A stretch of 64,000 nt of DNA from Ectopseudomonas khazarica (GCF_004521985.1 NZ_SBHZ01000011.1:62001-126000); one strand, 5' to 3'. Shown: positions 29,552 to 39,517, counted from the first letter of the stretch. Numbers and translations: made by a program. The notes: a model not told the origin generated them from the sequence alone.

Positions 29552-30316
29552 TCAGGCACTGACCCAGCGCTGGCGTGCCCAGCCGCTCAGCGCATCGACC
29601 GCCAGCACCAGCAGCAGCATGGCGAGAATCACCGTGGCCGCCTGGGCCTCCTGGAACAGGCTGAGGGACATGTAGAGCATCTGCCCCAGGCCGCCGGCGC
29701 CGACGAAGCCGAGCACGCTGGCCATGCGGATGTTGTTCTCCCAGCGGTACAGGCTGTAGGCCACCAGTTGCGGCCAGACCCCCGGCAGGGTGCCGTAGCA
29801 GAAGGCGAGCAGGCGGCCGCCGCCGTTCTCGCGGATGGCATCGGCGGGTTCGCGCGGGGTGTTTTCCAGCGCTTCGGCGAACAGCCGGCCAAGCACGCCG
29901 GCGGTGTGCAGGGCCAGGGCCAGGGTGCCGGCATTGGGGCCGAGGCCGGCGGCCAGCACCATCAGCGCCGCCCACACCAGCTCGGGAATGGCACGCAGGG
30001 CATTGAGCAGCAGGCGCGTGGCGTGCAGGGCAAGGCCGCCGAAGCGGCCGGCAGCCGGCAGGGCCAGGGCCAGGCCGAGCAGGGCGGCGAGCAGGGTGCC
30101 GATGGCGGACATGGCCAGGGTTTCCAGCGCGCCACGGCCAATGGCCTGCAGGTGCGCGGCGGAGAAGTCCGGATGCAGGAAGCCACTGGCGTACTGGCCC
30201 ATCTGCGCCAGGCTGTCGCCGGCCACCAGCGCGCCGAGGTCGATGCCCAGGTAGACGAATGAGGCAACCACCGCGCCGAGAAGGGCGAGGAGCAGGATCA
30301 GGTTGCCGCTTCTCAT
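29552..30316 (-). CDS. ABC transporter permease (PhnE type), second copy
   Basis: 254 aa, start ATG 30314-30316 overlapping the stop of the first permease by 4 bp. Six membrane helices and the ABC permease coupling region ([32 protein letters not shown]) are visible. The PhnE/PtxC family imports phosphonate, phosphite or, by current family naming, possibly selenate. It is the last gene of the binding protein-ATPase-permease-permease operon. No C-P lyase or other phosphonate-degrading genes lie nearby. Confidence 0.9.
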   Translation of the reverse strand: MRSGNLILLLALLGAVVASFVYLGIDLGALVAGDSLAQMGQYASGFLHPDFSAAHLQAIGRGALETLAMSAIGTLLAALLGLALALPAAGRFGGLALHATRLLLNALRAIPELVWAALMVLAAGLGPNAGTLALALHTAGVLGRLFAEALENTPREPADAIRENGGGRLLAFCYGTLPGVWPQLVAYSLYRWENNIRMASVLGFVGAGGLGQMLYMSLSLFQEAQAATVILAMLLLVLAVDALSGWARQRWVSA

Positions 30317-31140
30317 GTCAGCCTCGCGCGCAGCAGGCGGCTGAGCTGGTCGGCGAGCAGCACCAGCAGCAGGAAGGTGAGCAGCATGCTGGCCACTTCG
30401 CCGCCCGCGAACATGCGCAGCGACAGGTCGATCTGCTGGCCCAGGCCGCCGGCGCCGACGAAGCCCATCACCACCGAGGCGCGAATCGCGCACTCCCAGC
30501 GGTACACGGTGTAGGAGAGCATCTCGCCAGCGGCATTGGGCAGCACGCCATAGGCGAAGGCCGCCAGGCGGCTGCTGCCGGCGCCGAGCAGGGCGCGGGC
30601 GGGGCGGGTATCGACCGACTCGAAAATTTCCGCGTAGACCTTGCCGAGCATGCCGGCGTAGGTGATGGCGATGGCCAGCACCCCGGCGGTGGGGCCGAGG
30701 CCGACGGCACGCACGAACAGCAGCGCCCAGACGATCTCCGGCACGCTGCGCAGGAAGATCAGCAAACCGCGCACCGGCCAGCGCGCCAGGCGGGCCCACC
30801 AGGCCGGGCGGCCGCCACGGTGCAGCGCCGACAGCGACAGCGCGCGGCTGGCCAGCAGCGAGGCGGGAATGGCGATCAGCAGTGCCAGGCTCATGCCGGC
30901 GGTGGCGATGGCCAGGGTTTCCAGGGTGGCGCGGCCGAGCAGGGCGAGGAACTCGGCATCATGCGCGGGCGGCCAGAACCCGGCGAGGAAGTTGCCCATG
31001 GCGCGGGTGTTGTCGCCCTCCACCAGCACGGCCAGGTTCAGTTCGCTGAGGTCGATGCCCGGCCACAGCAGGAGCAGCGCCAGTAGCGTGATCAGCAGCC
31101 GTGGCAGGGCGGCGGGGTCGCGTGGGGCGGTTGTCAGCAT
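30313..31140 (-). CDS. ABC transporter permease (PhnE type), first copy
   Basis: 275 aa from the ATG at 31138-31140. Membrane helices include [17 protein letters not shown], and the coupling loop [21 protein letters not shown] is followed by [11 protein letters not shown]. It pairs with the next permease as a heterodimer in the inner membrane. The start overlaps the ATPase stop by 7 bp. Confidence 0.9.
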   Translation of the reverse strand: MLTTAPRDPAALPRLLITLLALLLLWPGIDLSELNLAVLVEGDNTRAMGNFLAGFWPPAHDAEFLALLGRATLETLAIATAGMSLALLIAIPASLLASRALSLSALHRGGRPAWWARLARWPVRGLLIFLRSVPEIVWALLFVRAVGLGPTAGVLAIAITYAGMLGKVYAEIFESVDTRPARALLGAGSSRLAAFAYGVLPNAAGEMLSYTVYRWECAIRASVVMGFVGAGGLGQQIDLSLRMFAGGEVASMLLTFLLLVLLADQLSRLLRARLT

Positions 31141-31934
31141 CGCGGGATGTGCACCGGCTGCGCCTGCACAGGCAGGCTGGGCGAGGCCTGCAGCTGCTCG
31201 TTGGCGTACAGCGCCTGCAACTGTGCGGGCTGCACGTCGGCGGCCGGCAGGTCGAAGGCGATGCGCCCGTCGCGAATGCCGATCACCCGTGGGAAGTGCG
31301 CCAGGGCCAGGTCGACGGCATGCAGGCTGGCGAGCAGGGTCATGCCGCGCTCGGCGGCCTCGCGGTTGAGCACGGCCAGGGTGTGCCCGGCCAGCACCGG
31401 GTCCATGGCCGAGACAGGCTCGTCGGCGAGGATCAGCTCCGGCGCCTGGTACAGCACGCGGGCGATGCCTACGCGCTGCAGCTGGCCACCGGAGAGCTGG
31501 TCGCAGCGCTGGTAGAGCTTGTCGGCGATGTCCAGGCGCGCCAGGGCCGCCTGGGCGCCGGAGGCATCCAGCGGGTAGAGCAGGTTGAGCAGGCCCTTGG
31601 CCAGGGGCCACTGGCCGAGCTTGCCAGCCAGCACGGCGGTGACCACGCGCTGGCGCGGTGGCAGCGGCGGCGCCTGGTGGATCAGGCCGATGCGCGCGCG
31701 CAGGCGCTGGCGCTGGCCGGCAGCCAGGCGCCAGGGGTCGTGTTGCAGCAGGTCGAGCGTGCCGCGCGTGGGTTGCAGGCTGGTGGCCAGCAGGCGCAGC
31801 AGGGTGGTCTTGCCGGCCCCGGAGGGACCGATGATGGCCACCCGCTCGCCGGGGGCGATGTGCAGATCGATGGCCTCGAGCGCGACCTTGCCGTTGGCGT
31901 GGGCCAGGCCCACGCCACGCAGCGTGACACTCAC
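31134..31934 (-). CDS. ABC transporter ATP-binding protein (PhnC type)
   Basis: 266 aa. I choose the GTG at 31932-31934, which overlaps the binding-protein stop (GTGA) and gives [16 protein letters not shown]. Walker [11 protein letters not shown]-loop, signature LSGGQLQRV and Walker B LILADEP are all intact. It powers the two permeases. Family relatives include PhnC and phosphite/selenate-type importers. Confidence 0.93.
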   Translation of the reverse strand: MSVTLRGVGLAHANGKVALEAIDLHIAPGERVAIIGPSGAGKTTLLRLLATSLQPTRGTLDLLQHDPWRLAAGQRQRLRARIGLIHQAPPLPPRQRVVTAVLAGKLGQWPLAKGLLNLLYPLDASGAQAALARLDIADKLYQRCDQLSGGQLQRVGIARVLYQAPELILADEPVSAMDPVLAGHTLAVLNREAAERGMTLLASLHAVDLALAHFPRVIGIRDGRIAFDLPAADVQPAQLQALYANEQLQASPSLPVQAQPVHIPRC

Positions 31935-32782
31935 TTCAACAGGCCGGCGGCGCGAGCGGCCTCTTCGATGCCTTCGTAGTTGGCGGGCTGGGTCTCGATG
32001 AAGCGGCTGGCGGCCTGCAGGTCGAGAATCGCCTTCTGCTCCGGCTTGGCCGGGTCGAGGGCGAGGAAGGCAGCCTTGATCTTCGCCTGCAGGTCGGCGT
32101 CGAGGTTGCCGCGCACGGTCCAGTTGTAGTCGTAGTAGGTCGGGGTGGTGGCGAAGACCTTGACCTTGTCGGTGTCGACCTTGCCGGCGTCGACCAGCTT
32201 CTGCCACACCGAGGCGTTGAGCACGCCCGCGTCGGCCTTGCCGGCCTGGACCCAGGCAGCGGTGGCGTCGTGGGCGCCGGAGTAGGCCACGCGGCTGAAG
32301 AAGTCTTCCGGCTTGATGCCGTCCTGCAGCATGAAGTAGCGCGGCATCAGGCTGCCGGAGGTGGAGGACACGGAACCGAAGGCGAAGGTCTTGCCCTTGA
32401 GGTCCTGCAGCGATTTCACCGCCGGGTCGGAGGTGATGAACTTGCTGGTGAACTCGGCATCCTGTTCACGCTGTACCAGCGGCACGGCGTTCCCTGTTTT
32501 CAGGCGCGCCTGGACGAAGGTGAAGCCACCCAGCCAGGCCATGTCGATGCGGTCGGCCGCCAGCGCTTCGACCACGGCGGCGTAGTCGGCCACCGGCACG
32601 AACTCTACCTTCATGCCCAGCTCCTGCTCCAGGTAGGCACCCAGCGGCTTGAACTTGCGCAGCAGCTCGGTGGGGGCTTCGTCGGGGATGGCCGAGACCT
32701 TGAGGGCGTCGGCGGCGTGCGCGAATACTGCAGATACGGACAGGGCGATGCCGGCGGCGAGCGCCAGGGTTTGCTTGAACAT
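31931..32782 (-). CDS. Phosphonate/selenate-type ABC substrate-binding protein
   Basis: 283 aa with a Sec signal peptide ([23 protein letters not shown]). PhnD-like type 2 periplasmic fold: [33 protein letters not shown] and [17 protein letters not shown]. The [15 protein letters not shown] start is characteristic of the branch annotated as putative selenate binding proteins in pseudomonads, rather than classical PhnD. The true ligand is uncertain. First gene of a four-gene importer operon. Confidence 0.88.
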   Translation of the reverse strand: MFKQTLALAAGIALSVSAVFAHAADALKVSAIPDEAPTELLRKFKPLGAYLEQELGMKVEFVPVADYAAVVEALAADRIDMAWLGGFTFVQARLKTGNAVPLVQREQDAEFTSKFITSDPAVKSLQDLKGKTFAFGSVSSTSGSLMPRYFMLQDGIKPEDFFSRVAYSGAHDATAAWVQAGKADAGVLNASVWQKLVDAGKVDTDKVKVFATTPTYYDYNWTVRGNLDADLQAKIKAAFLALDPAKPEQKAILDLQAASRFIETQPANYEGIEEAARAAGLLK

Positions 32783-32911
32783 GACGGATTCTCCGGTTCA
32801 ATAGCGGGGAAGGCGTGCGCAGTATAGTGGCCGAACGACGCGCTTGCAGCACGCGCGCGCTGACTGCGGGGTTAAGATGCGCGCTGGATACGAACTGCCT
32901 GGAGTTGATCG

Positions 32912-33802
32912 ATGACTGCAACGCTGCCCGCTCTGGCTTTTGCCGGCATTGGCCTGATGGGCCTGCCGATGACCCGCCGCCTGCTCGCTGCCGGCTACCC
33001 GCTGACCCTGTGGAACCGCTCGCCGGACAAATGCGCGCCGCTGCTGGAGCTGGGGGCGCATCGCGTGGAGAACCCGGCGGAGCTGTGCCGCGATGCCAGC
33101 GTGGTGATGCTCTGCCTGGCCAATACCGAGGTGGTGCGCGAGGTGGTGTTCGGCCCCGGCGGGATAGTCGAGGGCGCGCGCCCGGGCCAGTTGCTGGTGG
33201 ACTTCTCCAGCCTGGACCCGGCCGCCACGCGGGAGATGGCCGCCGAGTTGGAGGCGCGCAGCGGCATGCGCTGGGTCGACGCGCCGGTGTCCGGCGGCAC
33301 GCCTGGCGCCGAGGCCGGTAGCCTGGCGATCATGGCCGGCGGTCGCGACGAGGACGTGGAGCGGGTGCGGCCGATCCTGGCGCACCTGGGCCAGCGCCTG
33401 ACGCGCATGGGCGACGTCGGTGCCGGGCAGGTGACCAAGGTGTGCAACCAGATGATCGTGGCCTGCAACGCGCTGGTGATCGCCGAGGTGGTGGCGCTGG
33501 CCGAACGCTCCGGGGTCGATGCCAGCCAGATCGCGCCGGCCCTGGCGGGCGGTTTCGCCGATTCCAAGCCGCTGCAGATCCTGGCGCCGCAGATGGCGGC
33601 CAGCCAGTTCGAACCGATCAAGTGGCACGTGCGCACGCTGCTCAAGGATCTCGACACGGCGGTGAAGCTGTCGCGCGAGCAGGGCGGCGCCACGCCCATG
33701 AGCGGCCTGGCGGCGCAGCTGATGCGCCTGCACGGCAGCCAGGGCTTTCTCGAGCGCGACCCGGCCACGCTGGTGGAGCTGCTGCGGGAGCAATGCCCAT
33801 GA
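32912..33802 (+). CDS. glxR: 2-hydroxy-3-oxopropionate reductase-like dehydrogenase
   Basis: 296 aa beta-hydroxyacid dehydrogenase. NAD(P) motif GIGLMGLPM (12-20), substrate loop DAPVSGGTPGAEAGSL (123-138) and the catalytic Lys176 in GAGQVTKVCNQ are intact. GlxR/GarR enzymes reduce tartronate semialdehyde to glycerate. The stop overlaps the following hydroxypyruvate-isomerase-like gene by 4 bp, which supports a joint role in C3 acid metabolism. An L-threonate-type dehydrogenase (LtnD) is the alternative reading. Confidence 0.88.
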   Translation: MTATLPALAFAGIGLMGLPMTRRLLAAGYPLTLWNRSPDKCAPLLELGAHRVENPAELCRDASVVMLCLANTEVVREVVFGPGGIVEGARPGQLLVDFSSLDPAATREMAAELEARSGMRWVDAPVSGGTPGAEAGSLAIMAGGRDEDVERVRPILAHLGQRLTRMGDVGAGQVTKVCNQMIVACNALVIAEVVALAERSGVDASQIAPALAGGFADSKPLQILAPQMAASQFEPIKWHVRTLLKDLDTAVKLSREQGGATPMSGLAAQLMRLHGSQGFLERDPATLVELLREQCP

Positions 33803-34578
33803 AGATCGCCGCCAACCTGTCCATGTTGTTCACCGAGTTGCCGCTGCGCGAGCGTGTGCTGGCGGCGATGCGTGAAGGGTTCGACGGCGTGGAAATCCAG
33901 TTTCCCTACGAACTGCCTGCCATCGCCCTGAAAGAGGTGCTGGCGCTCAGCGGCTTGCCGCTGCTGCTGATCAACGTTCCGGCAGGCGACCTGATGAGCG
34001 GTGGCCCGGGCCTGGCCGGCGTGCCTGCGCGCCAGGCCGAGTTCGATACCGCCCTGCAGGAGGCGCTGAGCTACGCGGCCATGGTCCGCCCGGCGTGCGT
34101 CAACGTGCTGCCGGGGCGCCTGGCCGAGGGCGTGAGCCGCGAGCAGGCGCTGGACTGCCTGGCCGCCAACCTGCGCAAGAGTGCCGAGGCATTCGCCGTG
34201 CTGGGCATCCGGGTGCTGGTGGAGGCGATCAACCCCATCGACATGCCGGGCTTCCTGATCAATACGCCGGAGCACCTGGATGAGCTGCTGCGCGCGGTGG
34301 ATCACCCCAATCTGGCGGCGCAGTACGACCTCTACCACATGGCCCGGCAGGGGCTGGACGTCGCCGCCGGTGTGCGCCTGTTGGCCGGGCGTGTCGGCCA
34401 TGTGCAGTTCGCCGATGTGCCGGGGCGGGGTGCGCCGGGTAGCGGGGAACTGGCCTTCCCGCCGCTGCTGAGCGCGCTGCGTGACAGCGGCTATGACGGC
34501 TGGCTGGGCGCCGAGTACAAGCCGGGAGAAGCGGGTACGCAGGCCAGCCTGGGCTGGTTGCCGGCGTTCAGGGCTTGA
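33799..34578 (+). CDS. hyi: Hydroxypyruvate isomerase family protein
   Basis: 259 aa TIM-barrel sugar isomerase. ATG at 33799 overlaps the glxR stop. Segments FDGVEIQFPYE, LVEAINPIDMPGFL (catalytic Glu) and LAAQYDLYHM, VQFADVPGRGAPGSGEL match Hyi/OtnI enzymes. It interconverts hydroxypyruvate and tartronate semialdehyde, or isomerises 2-oxo-tetronate. No glyoxylate carboligase gene (gcl) is adjacent, so the pathway entry is unclear. Confidence 0.87.
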   Translation: MKIAANLSMLFTELPLRERVLAAMREGFDGVEIQFPYELPAIALKEVLALSGLPLLLINVPAGDLMSGGPGLAGVPARQAEFDTALQEALSYAAMVRPACVNVLPGRLAEGVSREQALDCLAANLRKSAEAFAVLGIRVLVEAINPIDMPGFLINTPEHLDELLRAVDHPNLAAQYDLYHMARQGLDVAAGVRLLAGRVGHVQFADVPGRGAPGSGELAFPPLLSALRDSGYDGWLGAEYKPGEAGTQASLGWLPAFRA

Positions 34579-34823
34579 GGGTGAGGTGGCTGGATCGCGG
34601 CTGAAGCCGCTCCTACGACCCGCCCCGTAGCCCAGATGAAATCCGGGAGTGTAGGGTGGACGTCGCTTTTCACGTCCACCGCAACGGTGGATCGGTGAAG
34701 CGTGATCCACCCTACGTTCGCTGGCGTGAGGTGTACGTTTCGCGGCTGAAGCCGCTCCTACGGGTTGCACAGCCGCTTGTGGGAGGCGCTTCAGCGGCGA
34801 GCGTCTGCCCAGGGCGTGAGGGT
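34579..34823. repeat. REP cluster and palindromic intergenic element
   Basis: 245 bp without a gene but full of repeats. REP-type units lie at 34593-34617 and 34739-34763 (core CGCGGCTGAAGCCGCTCCTA in both) and an inverted, diverged unit at 34778-34802. Between them 34651-34715 is bounded by GTAGGGTGGA and its complement TCCACCCTAC, with nested inner stems. The arrangement is typical of BIME-like clusters mobilised by REP-associated transposases. It also separates two convergent transcripts. Confidence 0.85.
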
Positions 34824-37004
34824 TCAGGAGCCGCTCGCTACCCGCTCCAGCGGCCGATAGTGCGGCGGGAACAGCGAGATGATCTCGGCCAGCGGCACCG
34901 GTTTGCTGAACAGGTAGCCCTGCACCTGATCGCAGCCGCGTTCCTGCAGGAAGGCCAGTTGTTCGACGGTCTCCACGCCTTCGGCGACCACCTTCAGGTG
35001 CAAGGCGTGGGCCATGGCGATGATGGCATGGACTATCTCGCGGTCCGGGCTGGAGTTGACCACGTCCTGGATGAACGATCGATCGATCTTCAGCGTGTCC
35101 AGCGGCAGGCGGCGCAGGTAGGCAAGGGATGAATAGCCGGTGCCGAAGTCGTCGATGGACAGGCTCAAGCCCAGCGCCCGGATGCTTTCCAGCAGGCCGA
35201 TGGCCCGGTTGATGTTGCTCAGCAGCGCGCTCTCGGTGACCTCCAGTTCCAGGCAATGGGCCGGGCAGTGAGTCGAACGCAGCAGCTGTTCGATGCGGCC
35301 AGGCAACTGGTCGGTGCCCAGGTTGAGTGCCGAGCAGTTGACCGCGATCTTCAGGCCGGAATACCCCATGTGCTCGAGGTTGTTGAGGTCCAGGCAGGCG
35401 CTGCGCAGCACCCAGTGGTCGAGCAGGTCGATGAAGCCATTGGCTTCGGCGATGGCGATGAAGCGGTCCGGCGTGAGCAGGCCGTGCTGCGGGTGGTGCC
35501 AGCGCACCAGCGCTTCCAGCTTGCTCAGCGCGCCACTGCGCAGGTCGATGATCGGCTGGTAGTAGAGCAGCAGGCCGCTGTCCTGCTGCAGGGCCAGGCG
35601 CAGGTCTTCCTCCAGTTGCAGCTCGAAGGAGGCCTTCTGCTTGAGGTGCGGGTTGAAGAAGTGCACCACGTTGCGACCGCTGCCCTTGGACTGGTACAGC
35701 GCCAGGTCGGCATGCTTGAGCAGCTCGTCGGCATTGCTGCCGTCCTGCGGGAACAGGCTGATGCCGACGCTGGTGGTCATCACGATCTTGCGCCCGGCCA
35801 GGCTGATCGGCTCTTTCATCTGCTCCAGCATGCGATTGGCCAGGGCACGCGGGTCGGCATTGCTGTCGAGGCTGGCGACCACGCAGAACTCGTCGCCGCC
35901 GAAGCGGGCGATGATGTCACGCTCGCGCAGCGCCAGGCGGATGCGCTGCGCGACCATGCGCAGCAGCTCGTCACCGGCGTCGTGGCCGAGGCTGTCGTTG
36001 ATGCGCTTGAAGTGATCGACGTCGAGGAACATCACCGCCAGGCTGCGGTTGGTCACCGCATGCTCCTCAAGGGCGGCGGCGAAGACCCGGTTGAAGCCTC
36101 GGCGGTTGAGCAGCTCGGTCAGGGGGTCATAGTGCGCCACCTGTTCCAGCGAGGCCTTGGCCTGGTCGAGCTGCACCAGCAGGCTGTTCACCCGTTGCAG
36201 GTCACGGTCCTTGTCATCCAGCTTGTGCCCGATCCACGCGGCCGCCAGGCTCAGGCCCAGGATCAGCAGGGTGATCGAGGCGACGATCAGCCCCAGCTGC
36301 AGGCTGTTGTCGGCACTGCGCAACTGCAGGGGCGTGCCATCCGGCACCACGAGGTTGAGCGCCGCCATGCCGGTGTAGTGCATGGCGGCGATGGCCGCGC
36401 CCATCACCAGGGCTGCACAGCAGCGCATCCAGCGCTGTTGTCTGGGCGAGCCGACGCGCACGTAGCGGTCGATCAGCAGCGCCGCGAAGCTGGCGCTGAT
36501 GGCGATGAGTATGGACAGGCTGAACAGGCCGCCATGGTAGTAGGCGTGCGCCGGCGAGCGGATGGCGGCCATGCCGCTGTAGTGCATGGCAGTGATACCC
36601 AGGCCGATGATCAGGGCCGCCAGCAACTGCCGGCCCAGGCCGGCCTGCGCCATGCTCATGCAGTAGAGCGCGAGCAGGGCGGCGGCCAGCGCCACCAGCA
36701 GCGACAGTGCGGTGGTGGCCAGGTGGTAGTGAATGACCACCGGGGCCTGGAACGCCAGCATGCCGATGAAGTGCATGGACCAGATGCCGCCCGCCAGGCA
36801 CAGCCCGCCGACCAGGCCCCAGATCAGGCGCATGCTGCGCCTGTGAACCTGCTCCAGGTGCTTGGTGATGGTCAGCGTGCTGAGGCTGCCGATGGTGGCG
36901 ATGACGTACGACAGCAGCATCAGCCAGGGGTCATGGCTGCAGTCCAGCAGGAGCTGCCCCTGAACGGGCAGGTCACTGAGGAACCTGATCGAGAGTCCTT
37001 CCAT
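34824..37004 (-). CDS. MHYT-GGDEF-EAL c-di-GMP signalling protein
   Basis: 726 aa from the ATG at 37002-37004 (a GTG two codons earlier is possible). Seven membrane helices carry three MHYT-type motifs (WSMHFIGM, TAMHYSGMA, AAMHYTGMA), a proposed copper/gas sensor. GGDEF domain: FLDVDHFKRINDSLGHDAGDE and intact GGDEF. EAL domain: KLEALVRW, with the DDFGTGYSSLAYL loop preserved, so both making and breaking c-di-GMP are possible. It lies 65 bp downstream of the tubulin-like gene on the same strand and may be co-transcribed with it. Confidence 0.94.
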   Translation of the reverse strand: MEGLSIRFLSDLPVQGQLLLDCSHDPWLMLLSYVIATIGSLSTLTITKHLEQVHRRSMRLIWGLVGGLCLAGGIWSMHFIGMLAFQAPVVIHYHLATTALSLLVALAAALLALYCMSMAQAGLGRQLLAALIIGLGITAMHYSGMAAIRSPAHAYYHGGLFSLSILIAISASFAALLIDRYVRVGSPRQQRWMRCCAALVMGAAIAAMHYTGMAALNLVVPDGTPLQLRSADNSLQLGLIVASITLLILGLSLAAAWIGHKLDDKDRDLQRVNSLLVQLDQAKASLEQVAHYDPLTELLNRRGFNRVFAAALEEHAVTNRSLAVMFLDVDHFKRINDSLGHDAGDELLRMVAQRIRLALRERDIIARFGGDEFCVVASLDSNADPRALANRMLEQMKEPISLAGRKIVMTTSVGISLFPQDGSNADELLKHADLALYQSKGSGRNVVHFFNPHLKQKASFELQLEEDLRLALQQDSGLLLYYQPIIDLRSGALSKLEALVRWHHPQHGLLTPDRFIAIAEANGFIDLLDHWVLRSACLDLNNLEHMGYSGLKIAVNCSALNLGTDQLPGRIEQLLRSTHCPAHCLELEVTESALLSNINRAIGLLESIRALGLSLSIDDFGTGYSSLAYLRRLPLDTLKIDRSFIQDVVNSSPDREIVHAIIAMAHALHLKVVAEGVETVEQLAFLQERGCDQVQGYLFSKPVPLAEIISLFPPHYRPLERVASGS

Positions 37005-37069
37005 TACCACCCCCGCTTGCCTGCGGTATGCGTGCCCGGTTCAGTGAAGCACAGGCTCGCCGTTACGGC

Positions 37070-39241
37070 CTACTTGCCGTAGTCGTTGAGCGAGATCACC
37101 CGGGTCTTGCCGATGCGATGGCGGTAGATCTCGCGCAGGTACTTGATCGCCTGCTTGACGCTTTCGCGCGACAGGCGGATGTCGTTGATCGAGACGAACT
37201 TCTCGGCATCGTGGATCAGCTCGCGGTACTTCTTCTCGTACATCGGCTTGATCGCGTACCAGTTGGTGTCGAGGATCTTCGCCGGGTCCTCGTGTTCGTT
37301 GAGCATGGCGTCGAGCTGCGCCTCGTTGAAGCGCTCGGCGACGATGAAGTCGAGCATGGCGTCGTCCAGGCTGTCGTCGAAGCGGTACTGGTCGCGGGCG
37401 AAGCAGCGCTTGATGTAGGCGACGATCAGGGTCAGGAAATCGTCCGACAGGCAGGGGCTCTTGACGATCAGGGTGGTCAGAGAGAGGTTGGCCGAGGCGC
37501 CGATCACCAGCGCATAGCGCTTGAGCGTGGTGTTGGGGAAGAGGTTGTTGAGGTGGGTCTTGAGCCGGTTCAGGTCCATGTAGGACAGCTTGTAGTCCTT
37601 GGGCAGGGAGACGATGGACACCACCGACGAGCAGTTCTTGAAGAAGTGCAGGTCGCTCAGCTGCGCCGCGTCGTAGCCGCTGGCCTTGTACTGCTCGAGG
37701 GCCTGGCGGTAGCGCTTGGATTCGATCGGCAGCAGGCTGATGCCCTCGATGGCCTGGGTGACCTTGTTGAAATGCGGCAGGTCGATGGAGCGGAAGAACA
37801 GGTCGTCGATGTTCAGCCGGGGCGGGTGCTGTTCCTTGTCCAGCACGCGGAATTTCTCCGATAGCTGGGCGTGCTGCTCGGGCACCACGGATTCTGCGTA
37901 GGCCACGGCCACCGGGCCTGCCAGGCTCATGAACAGGTCGTTGGCATCGAGGCGGATGGTCTCGCCGATGTCGATGCCGGCGCGGCGGAAGTAGTTCTGG
38001 TCGTAGTCGCTGGTCACCGCCTGGGCGGTGAGGATGTTGAAGATCTGCTGCGAGATGTACTGGTTGGCGTGGCGCTCCATGGCGGTCACGTCGATGTTGT
38101 GGATGCTGCCGTCACCGCTTTCCTCGGCGTAGCGCATGATGTCGTTGGAGATCAGCATCATGGCGTTCCACGGACGGATGCGGCGCATCACGCTCTCGGC
38201 GCTGTTCTGCTCGTTGTCGAAGTTGTAGGAGAAGTCCCATTCCTCGGCCAGGTACTTGCAGAGCAGGCGCCCGGCGTTGATGTGCAGGGCCTCGGACATC
38301 TCGCTGCGCTGGTCGGAGATGTTCGGCAGGATGCAGATGCCGCTGGTGAAGATCGGCTCGAAGACGAAGCCACGATCGCGCTCCGTCTCGGCGTCCTCCG
38401 GTGCCTTGCTGTCGAAGGTCTTGCTCATGTAGGCGAACTGCTGCGCCAGGCCGAACTCCGAGGCCATGCCGGAGCCGGTGCCGCCGCCGGCGCTGAAGAT
38501 ATAGAAGTACAGCCGCGACTGGTTGGCCTTGATGCCGCAGGAGTCGATCAGGTAGCTGTGGATGAACTTCCAGTCTTCGTTGGAGAAGCGCTGGGTGTCC
38601 TTGTTGAGGATGATCTTGGCCAGGTACTGGCCGAGGATCGGCGCGTTGCCGGCCCCACCGGCATGCACCTCGGACAGGTCCATGATCTTCATCTTGCTGT
38701 AGTCGTCGAGAAAGCCGCTCATCTCGCCCTTGCGCGAGAAACGGATGCGCCCGGCGATGTCCTTGTCCAGGTCGCCGAGCATCACCAGCGGCTCGATCAG
38801 GAACACCGGCTTGCTGCTCTTGCTCGGCGCACGCAGCAGGTTGCTGCGAATCCAGCGGCTGGGACGGGAGGCCTGCTCGATGGCCGCCGTGGCTTCGCTG
38901 TGAAACTCCTCCAGGTAGAACTGGCGGGCGTTGTAGACCAGCGAGGCGACGTCCAGGGCGATGTTCGAGCCGCAGCGCCCCAGGCCGATCAGGCACACCG
39001 AGGGGAACTGCTGGATGCGACTCGACTCGCTGTCGTCCAGTGGCTCGCCCAGGGGGAACACCATGTTGCGCAGGCCATCGAGGTTGTCGAGGATGCGCTC
39101 GATGTCGCGTTCGGTGAAGTACAGGTACTGCTCGCCAGTGTCGCTTTGCACCGCCAGCGCGGATGGCGCCAGCAGGGTGTCGGCGAGATCGGCCAGGGTG
39201 GCTTCCTTGGCGGGGGCTACGGCGTCTTTTTTAGTTTTCAT
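37070..39241 (-). CDS. Tubulin/FtsZ-like GTPase of unknown function
   Basis: 723 aa soluble protein. The tubulin signature loop is present almost exactly: SAGGGTGSGMASE at 250-262 (tubulin: GGGTGSG; FtsZ: GGGTGTG). An upstream T1-like glycine loop GLGRCGSN is at 86-93. A later LDANDLF (431-437) is a candidate T7 (NxD-type) loop needed for GTP hydrolysis. There are long non-tubulin extensions: about 80 residues before, and about 280 after. It is not FtsZ, which is about 390 aa and lies in the division cluster. It resembles the stand-alone bacterial tubulin-like families (Pfam Tubulin_2 style). Upstream of the MHYT-GGDEF-EAL gene; divergent from an MFS gene. Confidence 0.8.
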   Translation of the reverse strand: MKTKKDAVAPAKEATLADLADTLLAPSALAVQSDTGEQYLYFTERDIERILDNLDGLRNMVFPLGEPLDDSESSRIQQFPSVCLIGLGRCGSNIALDVASLVYNARQFYLEEFHSEATAAIEQASRPSRWIRSNLLRAPSKSSKPVFLIEPLVMLGDLDKDIAGRIRFSRKGEMSGFLDDYSKMKIMDLSEVHAGGAGNAPILGQYLAKIILNKDTQRFSNEDWKFIHSYLIDSCGIKANQSRLYFYIFSAGGGTGSGMASEFGLAQQFAYMSKTFDSKAPEDAETERDRGFVFEPIFTSGICILPNISDQRSEMSEALHINAGRLLCKYLAEEWDFSYNFDNEQNSAESVMRRIRPWNAMMLISNDIMRYAEESGDGSIHNIDVTAMERHANQYISQQIFNILTAQAVTSDYDQNYFRRAGIDIGETIRLDANDLFMSLAGPVAVAYAESVVPEQHAQLSEKFRVLDKEQHPPRLNIDDLFFRSIDLPHFNKVTQAIEGISLLPIESKRYRQALEQYKASGYDAAQLSDLHFFKNCSSVVSIVSLPKDYKLSYMDLNRLKTHLNNLFPNTTLKRYALVIGASANLSLTTLIVKSPCLSDDFLTLIVAYIKRCFARDQYRFDDSLDDAMLDFIVAERFNEAQLDAMLNEHEDPAKILDTNWYAIKPMYEKKYRELIHDAEKFVSINDIRLSRESVKQAIKYLREIYRHRIGKTRVISLNDYGK

Positions 39242-39517
39242 CAGCGACAGTCCGGCGAGTCAGTGGGATGTTGGCCATTGGCCATGAAATGACCAGTCCC
39301 ATTGGTTCTAGCACGGAAAAAAACACTTTGCGTTGTTCGGCCGGATATTGGCGCTGGTTGGCCGTCGCTCCCATCGATCTGCATAAATCAAGCGAATGGT
39401 CGCAGACAAAGCCAGGCAAAGCCTCTAGATTGCGCATCACTCAGCGTTCGGTCGGTGCTGCCAAGGTAGGCGCCACCGCAGTAGGCCGCACGCGGACAAC
39501 AACATGGAGACCTTGCC

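Noticed and set aside
32995..35256. 753-aa minus-strand open frame
   Set aside because: Antisense of glxR and hyi and then through the REP region; no coherent domains.
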